Assembly (NCBI GenBank): GCA_009929265.1 | Contig: SAAU01000002.1 | Coordinates: 123,714-187,713 of the forward strand | Origin: Alphaproteobacteria bacterium | Lineage (GTDB): Bacteria; Pseudomonadota; Alphaproteobacteria; CASFRQ01; SAAU01 | Direction of reading: 5' to 3' | Length of the DNA: 64,000 bases | In this document: piece after piece, positions 17,875 through 27,300 of the stretch | Layout of the letters: each line of letters opens with the position of its first letter | Numbering within the stretch: position 1 is the stretch's first letter | Position numbers and translations under genes: made by a program | Notes under the pieces: model-generated | The model's database searches: none | Seen by the model: only the letters and a program-made list of their open reading frames with translations | What the model was told of the DNA's origin: nothing

Positions 17875-19489
17875 TTGCGCCGTTTATACCCGTAAATCCA
17901 CGGAAAAGGGTCTGGGACTAGAGTTCAACAGCCTACATAACCAAGAAGAAGCCTGTCGAAACTACATCTTATCTCAAGCCTTTAATAACTGGGAATATTA
18001 TAAAACCTACAGCGATGGTGGTATCTCAGGTGGAATGACTGAACGTCCGGCTCTGCAACAGATGCTGAGCGACATTAAGGCCGGAAAAATACAAACCGTA
18101 GTTGTTTACAAAGTTGACCGCCTATCACGCTCAATCATGGATTTTCACAATATGATGACAGAATTTGATAAGTGTGGATGTAATTTTGTATCAATTACTC
18201 AGGCTTTTGATACCAGTACCTCCATGGGTAAATTAACATTAAATATGCTGCTGTCGTTTGCCCAATTTGAGCGAGAGGTATCATCAGAACGTGTCCGCGA
18301 TAAACTTCATGCCCAAAAGGCTAAAGGATTATGGACCGGAGGTATGCCCAAACTTGGCTATGATGCAATAGATAAAAAATTGGTTGTAAATGAGGCAGAA
18401 GCAAGAGATGTCAAAGACATTTTTGAAAAATATCTGGAATTTTCCTCGATTCTTGATTTAACAAAATATCTGCGTGACAAAAACATCACTCATAAAAAGT
18501 GGGAAACGGCAGATGGCAAAAAAAAAGGAGGAGCACCCATCGGTTCATCAGCATTAAGCAGACTGCTCCGTGAAAAGGTTTACATCGGATATATTGAAAA
18601 TAAAAGAACAAAAGAAGCATTTAAAGGCCAGCATCAGGCAATTATCTCTAAAGAATTATTTAATGCTGTGCAAGAAAGACTAGCCGCCAACAACAATCGT
18701 GGCGATACCCCTTATACGCAAGGGACATCACTCCTCCACAATAAAATTACCGATGCCTCCGGAAACGTTTTTACCAACCAAAAAAGTTCCAAAAATCAGA
18801 AACAGAAATATCGTTATTATAAGCTGAAAGGGCTGTATTTGCCCGCCGGAGATATGGAGAAAATAACCTGTGAGGTCGTGCGGACGTTTTTAGATTCTGA
18901 TATGAAAGGCTTGCCGGAAGCCACAAAGATGACATTCAAACAAGTCCGATATGACGAAAAGCTAATTCGACCAATGATTGACAAGATCATCTACCACGAA
19001 AACCGCCTGACATACTTCATCAACATTGCAGATTTATCTTATCTCGAGTCATTCAAACAAGATGCTCTAAATACTGTATCAAAGGAACTGTCCAGAAGTT
19101 ACATCAGCAACGACAGTAAATTCTTTATCATCGAAAAACCTATATTCATCAGAAAAGGCATAGCCACCAATCGATACAACGGCGGCGAAACATCCATCCT
19201 AACCAAAACCGAAAACGCTCAAACATTGATAAAAGCTCTAGCATACGGCTGGCGGTATAAGAAATTATACGAGGCCGGAACCCCAGTCGAACATATTATG
19301 AAACAAGAAAAAATAGCCCACCGCACAGTTTACAAATACCTGAATCTAGCATACCTCTCCCCAGCCATCATCAACCACATCATGGACGGCAAAGAAGAAA
19401 TTTGCTTAGGCCTCCAAGACCTCTTCAAAATCGCATCATCCTGCACTACATTCGCTGAACAAGAACAGGCATTTTTCCTCAATATCTAA
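17858..19489 (+). CDS. Large serine recombinase (integrase/excisionase)
   Basis: A 543-residue recombinase. The resolvase catalytic domain (about 1-150) contains YTRKSTEKG with nucleophile S14, the VVYKVDRLSRS arginine region and the long E-helix (FAQFEREVSSERVRDKLHA). A recombinase domain follows (KLGYDAIDKKLVVNEAEARD..), then a region where many relatives have a zinc ribbon; no CxxC pair is seen there. It would catalyse integration and excision through a 2-base core crossover. It is the last gene of the element, as expected for an integrase next to its attachment site. Confidence 0.93.
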   Translation: MTNRINCAVYTRKSTEKGLGLEFNSLHNQEEACRNYILSQAFNNWEYYKTYSDGGISGGMTERPALQQMLSDIKAGKIQTVVVYKVDRLSRSIMDFHNMMTEFDKCGCNFVSITQAFDTSTSMGKLTLNMLLSFAQFEREVSSERVRDKLHAQKAKGLWTGGMPKLGYDAIDKKLVVNEAEARDVKDIFEKYLEFSSILDLTKYLRDKNITHKKWETADGKKKGGAPIGSSALSRLLREKVYIGYIENKRTKEAFKGQHQAIISKELFNAVQERLAANNNRGDTPYTQGTSLLHNKITDASGNVFTNQKSSKNQKQKYRYYKLKGLYLPAGDMEKITCEVVRTFLDSDMKGLPEATKMTFKQVRYDEKLIRPMIDKIIYHENRLTYFINIADLSYLESFKQDALNTVSKELSRSYISNDSKFFIIEKPIFIRKGIATNRYNGGETSILTKTENAQTLIKALAYGWRYKKLYEAGTPVEHIMKQEKIAHRTVYKYLNLAYLSPAIINHIMDGKEEICLGLQDLFKIASSCTTFAEQEQAFFLNI

Positions 19490-19509
19490 GTGAGGTTGTC
19501 ATTGCAGAT

Positions 19510-19539
19510 TTTAATGTATGTTTAATGTCGATTTAATGT
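19510..19539 (+). repeat. Three 8-bp TTTAATGT repeats at the element's right end
   Basis: TTTAATGT occurs at 19510-19517, 19521-19528 and 19532-19539, with a strict 11-base period (one helical turn). It lies 20 bases past the recombinase stop. The left junction holds a related ACATTCTTAATGT palindrome (11139-11151). This could be a recombinase or accessory-factor binding site. Confidence 0.55.
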
Positions 19540-19687
19540 ACCCAGTGACTCTGCAAAATAGGGCATTGTATAGAAAGTTCAAAAAATGGGCTATTTTGGG
19601 GTAAAAAAGAGGGTATACCAAAGTCATCCCCCGGTGAACCCCGCTGTCTGCGCGGAAAAATATCATGTAAAATCAATGACTTAGATA

Positions 19688-19778
19688 TGGCGGAGGGAGA
19701 GGGATTCGAACCCTCGTTAAGCTTTAGACCTAAACACACTTTCCAGGCGTGCGCCTTCAACCACTCGGCCACCCCTCC
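19688..19778 (-). tRNA. tRNA-Ser (GGA)
   Basis: A 91-base class II tRNA with encoded CCA. The acceptor stem GGAGGGG pairs with TCCCTCC, the anticodon loop is CTGGAAAG with GGA, there is a long variable arm, and the T arm is GAGGGTTCGAATCCCTC. Its 3' end faces the mobile element. Confidence 0.95.
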
Positions 19779-19844
19779 ATTTTATAGAGATAGATTTTTA
19801 GCCCATTTTCTATCAAAGGTCAATCTTTTTTTGAAAAGATACTT

Positions 19845-19919
19845 TGGTGGGCGTAGCAGGGATTGAACCTGCGACCCCTTCGATGTGAACGAAGTGCTCT
19901 CCCGCTGAGCTATACGCCC
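19845..19919 (-). tRNA. tRNA-Val (CAC)
   Basis: A 75-base tRNA with encoded CCA. The acceptor GGGCGTA pairs with TACGCCC, and the anticodon stem-loop is CTTCG-TTCACAT-CGAAG with anticodon CAC. The T arm contains GGTTCAATCC. Confidence 0.94.
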
Positions 19920-19955
19920 TTTTCAAAACACGAGCTAATTTAGTCTTTTTTTTGC

Positions 19956-20624
19956 CTATGTCAATTCCTTTTGTTTCTTTTTGAGAAGACAAGAAATAGA
20001 TTCTACTTCAAAAGAAGGCGTTATCATCTGTGTTTTTGTTATCGTTTGATAGATTTTTTTATAAGCTTCTATTTTTGAGGCACGTGTCAAGATAAGCTCT
20101 TTTGGAGTGTATCGATGTGTTTGTTTTTCTCGATTTTTAACGCGAATAAGGGCTTCCTCCACAGGACAATCAATAAAAAGAGCTTGTGTTTCATAGCCTT
20201 GACAAGTGAGAATTTTAAAAAGTTCTACATGAGCTTCATTAACGCCGCTGTGTTCTAAAAGGATGTCACACCTCTTAGTAAGAGCCCTATTTAGGAGCTC
20301 ATATCCTAAAACTCTGGCAGGGATTTCCCAAATTTTAAAAGCCTCAGAACTGCCTTTTTCTTTGACGTCTTTTTGATAGTCAGGGAGGGATTCCATAATC
20401 TTATCAAAGCTAATAAAAACAGAATTTTCGTCTTTGTTTTTTTGGCAATAAGTTGTTTTTCCCGCCCCAGGAATGCCACTGATTTGAATTAATTTTGGAT
20501 TTTTTTGAGCAGGAATATCTTTTAAAAAATTGTCCAAAAGAGAATCGTATTTTGAATTTTTGATCACCGCATAATCATAAGGAATAAGCGTATAAAGACT
20601 AGGAATTTGTTGATAAATATTCAT
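19956..20624 (-). CDS. Zeta-toxin-like P-loop kinase
   Basis: A 222-residue P-loop protein with Walker A GIPGAGKTT at about residues 49-57 and a downstream SFDKIMESLPDYQ segment, as in zeta toxin/UDP-GlcNAc kinase or chloramphenicol phosphotransferase-like folds. The lid region contains RVKNREKQTHRYTPKE. Zeta toxins phosphorylate UDP-N-acetylglucosamine, but many family members have other substrates. No small antitoxin gene lies next to it, so a conventional toxin-antitoxin role is not supported. It stands alone between tRNA-Val and parC. Confidence 0.6.
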   Translation of the reverse strand: MNIYQQIPSLYTLIPYDYAVIKNSKYDSLLDNFLKDIPAQKNPKLIQISGIPGAGKTTYCQKNKDENSVFISFDKIMESLPDYQKDVKEKGSSEAFKIWEIPARVLGYELLNRALTKRCDILLEHSGVNEAHVELFKILTCQGYETQALFIDCPVEEALIRVKNREKQTHRYTPKELILTRASKIEAYKKIYQTITKTQMITPSFEVESISCLLKKKQKELT

Positions 20625-20792
20625 TTAATATCCTCAAATAGTGTCATAAAAAAGTACCCTTAAAGGATTTTTTCTTCCCTCAGGGTATATAAAATTTTTG
20701 TCTAAAATTCAATCTTTTTTTAAAGAAGAAGACTTGAAATTAAAAATAAAACCTTTTATACTTCCCTCTAAACTTAGGAAAAGTAGGAAAAA

Positions 20793-23000
20793 ATGAGTAA
20801 GATTCAAGAAGTTCAAATTGATAAAGCTTTAAGCGAAAGATACCTAGCTTATGCGCTTTCAACAATTGTGTCGCGGTCTCTTCCTGATGTCAGAGATGGA
20901 TTAAAGCCTGTTCATAGACGGCTTTTGTTTGCGATGCGTCAATTAAAATTAGACCCCAAAGGCGGGTTTAAAAAATGTGCACGTGTTGTTGGAGATGTGA
21001 TTGGTAAGTATCATCCTCATGGAGACGCGTCTGTGTATGAAGCTATGGTGCGTTTAGCTCAAAGTTTTGCTGTGCGTTATCCTTTGGTTGAAGGGCAAGG
21101 AAACTTTGGAAATATTGACGGGGATAAGGCCGCCGCTATGCGGTATACAGAGGCTAGATTAACCCCTGTTGCGATGGCTTTAATGCAAGGACTTGAATCC
21201 AATGCCGTTGATTTTGCTTTAACCTATGATGGTCAAGAGGAAGAGCCTCTTCTTATGCCAGCTTCTTTTCCGAACCTTTTAGCAAATGGATCTTCGGGGA
21301 TTGCTGTGGGGATGGCGACAAATATTCCGCCTCATAATTTATCAGAACTCTGTGATGCCTTAAAATATTTGATTAAACATCCAGAGGCCTCTGTTTCGGA
21401 TTTGGCCAAATACATTCAAGGGCCTGATTTCCCAACAGGAGGAATTCTGATTAATTCCAAAGATTCGATTATCAAGACCTATGAAAAGGGAAGAGGGGTT
21501 TTTCGTGTTCGTGCCAAGTATGAGGTTGAAGAACTTTCTCACGGGCAATATCAAATTATTATTACCGAAATTCCGTATCAAGTTTCAAAATCTGATTTAA
21601 TTACAAGAATTGCAAAACTTATTTTGGATAAGAAAATCCAGCTTCTTTCTGATGTTCGAGACGAATCAGATGAAAATATTCGGATTGTGTTAGAACCGAA
21701 AAACAGAACGGTTGATGTAAAGGTTTTGATGGCTTATCTTTTCCAACAAACGGATCTGCAAATCAATTTCAACCTCAATATGAATGTGATTGATAAGGAA
21801 GGCACGCCTCAAGTGATGAGCTTGAAGGAAGTTTTGAAAGCCTTTTTAGACCACTGCTTTGTCCTTTTAAAACGCAAAAGCCTTTACCGGTTAGATAAAA
21901 TTGAACACAGGATGGAGGTTCTTAAAGGCTATATCATTGCTTATCTAAATTTAGATAGAGTGATTGAGATTATCAGAACTCAAGATGAGCCAAAGCCGTT
22001 TTTGATGAAGGAATTTTCCCTTACAGATATTCAAGCGGAAGCCATTTTGAATATGAAGTTGCGTTCTCTTAGAAAATTGGAGGAAATGGAGCTTAAAAAT
22101 GAACATAAAGCCTTGGAAGAAGAAAAAAATTGCCTCCAAAAGCTTCTTGCAACACCTGATTTAATGTGGCAAAACATTGCCCTTCAATTTAATGAAGTCA
22201 AAAAGCTCGCCCCTGCAAATAGCACGCTTGGAGCGCGACGAACACAAGTTCTTGAGACCGAATTTAAACCTATTGAAGTTCCGTTAGAGGTTCTTATTGA
22301 AAAAGAACCTATCACCGTGATTTTATCTGAAAAAGGGTGGATTAAAACAATAAAAGGACATAATGATGACCCTGAAAGCTTAAAATTCAAAGAAGGGGAT
22401 GAGCTTCAATGTTCTTTGAAGGCTCAAACAACAGATAAGATTGTTTTCTATGGTGACAATGGCGTTTTCTATACGGTGATGGCTGATAAAATTCCGTCAG
22501 GCAGAGGCTATGGCGAACCTGTGCGTTTGAGTATGGATTTACCGGAAGAAGTTAATATTCTTAAAATGTTTATTTATGAGGACGATAAAGTTTTCTTTGT
22601 TGCCTCGGAAAAAGGAAAAGGATTCTGCGTCAACTCCAATGATATTTTGGCCCAAACCCGTGTTGGGAAAAAGATTTTGAACCTTAAAAAAGGCGATAAA
22701 GCCTTTAAGATTCTAGAGGCTGATGGCGATACCGTTGCTGTTATTGGGCAAAACAGGAAAATGTTGATCTTTGGATTGGATGAAGTGCCAACGCTTTCCA
22801 GAGGACAAGGGGTTATCTTACAAAAATATAAGGACGGGAAACTTTCCGATGTTAAGATTTTCAAAAAAGAGGAAGGATTAAGCTTCCCCTTTGGGAACGG
22901 CACGCGAATTGAACGCGATTTGACAATGTGGGAAGGCCGCAGAGCAAGCGTTGGGAAAATTCCCCCCGTTGGCTTCCCCCGCTCCAATAAATTCTCGTAA
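20793..23000 (+). CDS. parC: DNA topoisomerase IV subunit A
   Basis: A 735-residue type IIA topoisomerase A subunit. The breakage-reunion domain has the quinolone-region [17 protein letters not shown] and the active tyrosine in [11 protein letters not shown] (about residue 117). The C-terminal part has fewer, diverged beta-propeller blades than GyrA and no clear GyrA box, which fits ParC. ParC with ParE decatenates daughter chromosomes. parE is not in the window. A ribosome site (AGGAAAAA) precedes the ATG and a strong terminator follows. Confidence 0.93.
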   Translation: MSKIQEVQIDKALSERYLAYALSTIVSRSLPDVRDGLKPVHRRLLFAMRQLKLDPKGGFKKCARVVGDVIGKYHPHGDASVYEAMVRLAQSFAVRYPLVEGQGNFGNIDGDKAAAMRYTEARLTPVAMALMQGLESNAVDFALTYDGQEEEPLLMPASFPNLLANGSSGIAVGMATNIPPHNLSELCDALKYLIKHPEASVSDLAKYIQGPDFPTGGILINSKDSIIKTYEKGRGVFRVRAKYEVEELSHGQYQIIITEIPYQVSKSDLITRIAKLILDKKIQLLSDVRDESDENIRIVLEPKNRTVDVKVLMAYLFQQTDLQINFNLNMNVIDKEGTPQVMSLKEVLKAFLDHCFVLLKRKSLYRLDKIEHRMEVLKGYIIAYLNLDRVIEIIRTQDEPKPFLMKEFSLTDIQAEAILNMKLRSLRKLEEMELKNEHKALEEEKNCLQKLLATPDLMWQNIALQFNEVKKLAPANSTLGARRTQVLETEFKPIEVPLEVLIEKEPITVILSEKGWIKTIKGHNDDPESLKFKEGDELQCSLKAQTTDKIVFYGDNGVFYTVMADKIPSGRGYGEPVRLSMDLPEEVNILKMFIYEDDKVFFVASEKGKGFCVNSNDILAQTRVGKKILNLKKGDKAFKILEADGDTVAVIGQNRKMLIFGLDEVPTLSRGQGVILQKYKDGKLSDVKIFKKEEGLSFPFGNGTRIERDLTMWEGRRASVGKIPPVGFPRSNKFS

Positions 23001-23028
23001 GAAAATAAACACTTTAAAAAATAAAAAA

Positions 23029-23056
23029 GAGGTTGGAAACAACCTCTTTTCTTTTT
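23029..23056 (+). terminator. Terminator after parC
   Basis: GAGGTT-GGAAAC-AACCTC forms a 6-bp stem followed by TTTTCTTTTT. Confidence 0.85.
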
Positions 23057-23132
23057 GGTAGCGGAGGAGGGATTTGAACCCCCGACACGCGGATTATGAT
23101 TCCGCTGCTCTAACCAACTGAGCTACTCCGCC
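23056..23132 (-). tRNA. tRNA-Met (CAT), elongator type
   Basis: A 77-base tRNA with encoded CCA. The anticodon stem-loop is GCGGA-ATCATAA-TCCGC with CAT. The acceptor begins GGCGGAG and pairs fully at its first base, so it is not an initiator. A tRNA-Ile2 (lysidine-modified CAT) is possible but less likely from overall sequence. Confidence 0.9.
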
Positions 23133-23254
23133 ACAAAACAGAAATCTTATACAAATAATTTTTTGCTCTGTCAATCTTTTTTTGAAGTAAAGCTTGAAAA
23201 TGGACATCCTTTTCCTTTATGATAAGAAAAAATACTTTTTACGAAGGAGTGTAT

Positions 23255-23938
23255 ATGTCTGAAGTTTTTATTTCTAGTTTTGATTCAAGGCTAGAAGGGC
23301 GTTATCATCAAAGTTCTATGGAGGGAGCTCCTCTTGTTATTCTTCTTCACCCAGAACCAAAACTGAGGGAAACGATGAATAACAAAGTTGTTTATACCCT
23401 TTATCAAACTTTTGTTTCTTTAGGCTTTTCTGTTTTGCGGTTTAATTTTAGAGGGGTTGGTAAGTCAACCGGTGAGGTTAATCCTGAGGAAAACTGGCAG
23501 CTTTCGGATGCGATTACGGCCTTAGATTGGATTCAAGCCAAGAACTTAGAATCAACCGTTTGTTGGGTTGCAGGCGTTGGTCAAGGAAGTTTTGTGGGGA
23601 TGCAACTTTTGATGCGCCGGCCAGAGCTTTCCGGTTTTGTTTCGGTTTCTCCGTATTCGCATAGTGCGGATTATTCTTTCCTTGTGCCGTGTCCAGCCTC
23701 GGGCATTATTGTTCAAGACGGGAAAAGCGGGCCAGAGATTGAGGCTCAATCACGCACTTTAGCAGAGCGCTTAAATGCTCAAAAGCATGTGAAAGTAGAC
23801 TACCTTTCCTTTCCAGAAGCCGATATTCAATATACACATTATTTGAAGCCTTTGTATGACGCATTGAAAGAAAAAATCCCAGAGGTTTTAAAGCACAAAG
23901 CCTATAAAAATAGGAAGTCTTCTGTTCCTTTTATTTAA
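23255..23938 (+). CDS. Alpha/beta-hydrolase fold protein lacking the usual nucleophile
   Basis: The ATG at 23255 follows AAGGAG; a longer frame from 23219 has no ribosome site. The 227-residue protein resembles the small COG2945-type hydrolases: an N-terminal LVILLHPEPKLRETMNNKVV, a strand-turn FSVLRFNFRGVGKSTGE, and a C-terminal segment around YTHYL. At the nucleophile elbow, where GxSxG is expected, the sequence is AGVGQGSF, so the catalytic serine is replaced by glycine. It may bind rather than hydrolyse, or use a neighbouring serine. Confidence 0.75.
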   Translation: MSEVFISSFDSRLEGRYHQSSMEGAPLVILLHPEPKLRETMNNKVVYTLYQTFVSLGFSVLRFNFRGVGKSTGEVNPEENWQLSDAITALDWIQAKNLESTVCWVAGVGQGSFVGMQLLMRRPELSGFVSVSPYSHSADYSFLVPCPASGIIVQDGKSGPEIEAQSRTLAERLNAQKHVKVDYLSFPEADIQYTHYLKPLYDALKEKIPEVLKHKAYKNRKSSVPFI

Positions 23939-24030
23939 GAGAATTCTCTTAAGAGGGTTTTCCTTTTTAAAAGCCAAAATTTTAATTGACGAAAGATTAA
24001 AAATAGAGTAGAAAAGGGACACTTTGCAAT

Positions 24031-24117
24031 GGAGAGTTGGCAGAGTGGTAATGCAGCGGATTGCTAATCCGTCACCGTGAAAGCGGTGCACAGGTTCGAG
24101 TCCTGTACTCTCCGCCA
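24031..24117 (+). tRNA. tRNA-Ser (GCT)
   Basis: An 87-base class II tRNA with encoded CCA. The acceptor GGAGAGT pairs with ACTCTCC, the anticodon stem-loop is CGGATTGCTAATCCG with GCT, a variable arm CACCGTGAAAGCGGTG is present, and the T arm contains GGTTCGAGTCC. Confidence 0.95.
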
Positions 24118-24118
24118 A

Positions 24119-24152
24119 TAAAGGCTTTTCTTTTTGAAAGGCCTTTTTTATT
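24119..24152 (+). terminator. Terminator after tRNA-Ser (GCT)
   Basis: AAAGGCTTTTC and GAAAGGCCTTT form a stem with one G-U pair around a short T loop, followed by T runs. Confidence 0.75.
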
Positions 24153-24176
24153 TTTTAAACTTAATTTTTAGACATA

Positions 24177-24289
24177 AAAAAAGGGGACAATGAGAATCTA
24201 TTAAAGAAACCCATTGGAGCCCCACTCAAACTTTATGATTATTATAGCTTCCTTTCCAAATCAGACATATAAAAATCAAAAATTTGATT
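24177..24289 (-). ncRNA. tracrRNA of the type II-C CRISPR system
   Basis: The anti-repeat (24241-24270) shares 20 contiguous bases, 24242-24261, with the CRISPR repeat and pairs over about 28 positions with a crRNA read from the minus strand. Downstream on the minus strand come a nexus-like segment (AATCATAAAGTTTGAG) and a long terminator hairpin: GGGG-CTC-CAATG pairing with CATTG-T-CCCC (24183-24223), then seven or more T. A promoter TTGACT-N17-TAGAAT is correctly placed upstream. The predicted length is about 113 bases; the 5' end is estimated from the promoter. Confidence 0.9.
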
Positions 24290-24295
24290 GTCTCC

Positions 24296-24324
24296 ATTCT
24301 ATAATCTGTTAAAGTTGTAGTCAA
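24296..24324 (-). promoter_or_regulatory. tracrRNA promoter overlapping a cas9 -10 box
   Basis: On the minus strand, TTGACT (24319-24324) and TAGAAT (24296-24301) are 17 bases apart. On the plus strand a perfect TATAAT sits at 24300-24305, sharing two bases with it and pointing at cas9, but without a good -35. Confidence 0.75.
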
Positions 24325-24352
24325 GTATATTTTTAACAAAAAGGAGTTGAAT

Positions 24353-27300
24353 ATGAAAAGGGTTTTTGGATTTGATTTAGGAATAGCTTCCATCGGTTGG
24401 GCTGTTGTTGATTTTTTGAAAGAAAATGAAGAATTAGTGGACGTAGAAACAGGAGAGGTTTTTGAAGGAAAAATTGAAGCGTCAGGCGTTCGTATTTTTT
24501 CGGAGGCAGAAAATCCAAAAAATGGGGCTTCTCTTGCTCTTCCACGTAGATTAAAAAGGCTTTCTCGAAGAATAACGCGAAGAAAAGCCAGACGGAAAGA
24601 AAGTCTTAAAAATCTTTTTATTAAATGGGAATGGGCTAAAAGTATTGAAGAAATAGAGGACATTTGTAAACAACAAAAAGGCGGGGATGTTTGGGCTCTT
24701 CGTGTTAAAGGATTAACAGAAAAGCTTTCAAAAGAAGAACTTATGCGAGTTATTTTACATATGGCAAAGCATCGAGGATATCAATCCTATCGAAAAGCGG
24801 AAGAAGAAAAAGATAGTGAAAGCGGAAAAATCTTAAAAGCCATTAAGCAAAATAAAGAGAGTCTTGGCGATTCTTCTTATCAGACTTTAGCACAAATGTT
24901 TTATGAAAAGAAAAAAACACCTGATGAAAATGGGCGATTTTTTATCCGAAATTATGAAATTATTGATGAAAAAGGAAAAAAGAAACCTGTTTATAAAAAT
25001 TCAATCCCTCGGACAGAAATTAAATCAGAATTTGAAAAAATATTTGAAAAACAAAAAGAGTTTAACCTTTTAACAGAAGAAAAATATCGCATTTTAGCAG
25101 GATCTGGAAAATCCGACACAGATCCTGAGGAACAAGGAATTATGTTCCGCTACCGGGATATCTCTAGCGTTGAAAAGATGATAGGAAAGTGTCCGTTTGA
25201 AAAAGGAGAATTTCGAGCTGCCAAACAGGCGCCAAGCTCTGAGTTTTTTGTGGCATGGAACAAATTGAATAATACTAAAATTTTTGAGCAAGGAAAAGAA
25301 AGAGAACTAACAAAAGATGAAAAAAATTCAATTTTAACCCTTTTAAAAGCAGTTCAAAAAGTGACGTATAAATCCATTAAAAAGAAAGTTTTAAAGAATG
25401 AAGAAACCACCTTTAAAGGGCTTTACTATTCTACAAAAACAGGGGCAAAAAATCCAGAAGAAGGTGTTTTTTGTAAAATGGAAGGGTGGCATCAGTTGAG
25501 AAAAGCGTTAGGTGAAAAGCGCTTTGAAGAATTGGTAGAAAAGGATATAACCTTACTAGATAAAGCTGTTTTTGTCATCGCTGCGCAAAAAAATGATAAA
25601 GCAATTGAAGAAGGATTAACAGAAGTTGGTTTTGAACAAACTGACATTGATATTTTGAAAAAATGTTCATTTAAAAAGTTTTTACATCTGTCGTTTAAGG
25701 CTATTTACAATCTTCTTCCACACCTTTCTTCGGGGTTATTTTATTCGGATGCTTGCGAAAAATGTGGGTATCATGAAATTTTAAAACTCGTTGATAAAAA
25801 ATCAGAAAAACTTCCTGCTCTTCCCCCTGAAAGTTTACCTAAAAATCCCGTTGTTTGTCGAACAATTGCGCAATTTAGAAAGTTGTATAATGCAATGGTT
25901 CGTGAGTATGGGGTTCCAGATCAAATCAATATTGAATTTGCAAGAGATTTAAAGCGAACATATGAAGAGAGGATGGAAATCAAAAAGAAAAACGATGAAA
26001 ATGCTCAAAAAAATGAGGCGCTTGAAGAAGAACTTAAAGCATTTAATATGGAATTGACAGGAAAGAATTTCTTAAAGTTAAAACTTTATAAAGAGCAAGG
26101 AGGAAAATGCATTTATTCCGGAAAGCCTATAGATATTAGTCGTTTGGATGAAATGGGATATTGTGAAATTGATCACGCTATTCCCTATTCCCGTTCTTAT
26201 GATGATAGCTATAACAATAAAGTTCTTTGCCTGACAAAAGAAAATCGTGAAAAGACAAATCAAACGCCTTTTGAGTATTTGTCTTCAAAAGGAATTTGGG
26301 AGGAGTTTAAGGGACGAATTTTAGCTTCCCATTCAATCAATCGGCGTAAAAAAGAAAAGATTTTAATTGAAGAATTTAAAGATAAAGAGCAAGGATTTAA
26401 GCTTAGAAATGCAAATGATAATTCTTATATTTCGAAATTTATGAAAAAGTATTTAGAAGATTCTCTTGATTTTTCAAAAAGCGAACACACAGAAATTAAA
26501 AACAAGATTCAAGTGAGAAGTGGTTCTTTAACGGCATGTTTGCGGCATCAATGGGGACTTAAAAAAGACAGAAAAGCAGGGGATAAACACCATGCTCAAG
26601 ATGCGATTGTGATTGCCTGCGCAACGCAAGGAATGGTGCAGTATTTATCAAGAATGTCTTCCATAATTGAAAATAAATATGCTCTTCAAAAGGAAAAAGG
26701 TCGCGCTTGGTGGGAAGGGTTAAAGCATAAAATTGGGGAACCTTGGTCTGGTTTTCGAAATGAGGTTGAAAAGACATTAGAAGGCATCTTTGTTTCACAA
26801 TCTCCTTCAAAAAAAGCAACAGGACCTTTTCATGATGAAACAATTCGCTCTTTGAATGAAAACCATAAAAACTACTCTGCAAAGGATGTGAAATCTGGGA
26901 TAAAGGTTCGTGGAGGCCTTGCAAACAACGGATCAATTCTTAGAACAGATGTTTTTGTTAAGAAAAACAAAAAGGGAAAGAATCAATTTTATCTTGTTCC
27001 GATTTATTTGTCCGATATGGGAAAAGATCTTCCAAATAAAGCTATTGTTGCATCAAAATCAGAAGATGAATGGGTGGAAATGGATGAAACCTATACCTTT
27101 ATGTACAGTTTTTATGCCCATGATTTAATTTCGGTAAAAAAGAAAGAAAAAAAGAAAAAAGAAAACAATTCAGAAGAAGAGAGAGAAGGAAATAAAGAGG
27201 AACTTAAAGAAAGAGAAAAGGAAACAGAAATTATTGAAATTTTGGGCTATTTTAAAGGAACAGATAGATCTACAGCCTCAATTACAATAGAAAATCATGA

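Larger units (their letters stand above)
11140..19545 (+). mobile_element. Terminase/serine-recombinase element with Hcp cargo
   Basis: This stretch of about 8.4 kb has visibly higher GC and different codon use from its surroundings. It begins where a permease gene is broken and ends near a triple 8-bp repeat about 140 bases before tRNA-Ser. It encodes a ParB-methyltransferase, DUF5681 protein, terminase large subunit, DUF2924 protein and large serine recombinase, with an inserted Crp-ferredoxin-Hcp module. There are no portal, capsid or tail genes. It is probably an integrated phage-derived element or satellite. Exact borders are inferred; serine integrases leave only a short core, and no long terminal repeat was found. 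Confidence 0.75.

Noticed and set aside
19688..19778. tRNA-Ser as the attachment site of the element
   Set aside because: Its 3' end faces the element, but no duplicated tRNA end was found at the left border, and serine integrases rarely use tRNA genes.
19956..20624. Zeta-epsilon toxin-antitoxin pair
   Set aside because: No small antitoxin frame lies on either side of the kinase gene.
24226..24663. Minus-strand frame of 145 codons over the tracrRNA and cas9 start
   Set aside because: It runs antisense through cas9 and through the tracrRNA; no ribosome site or family pattern.
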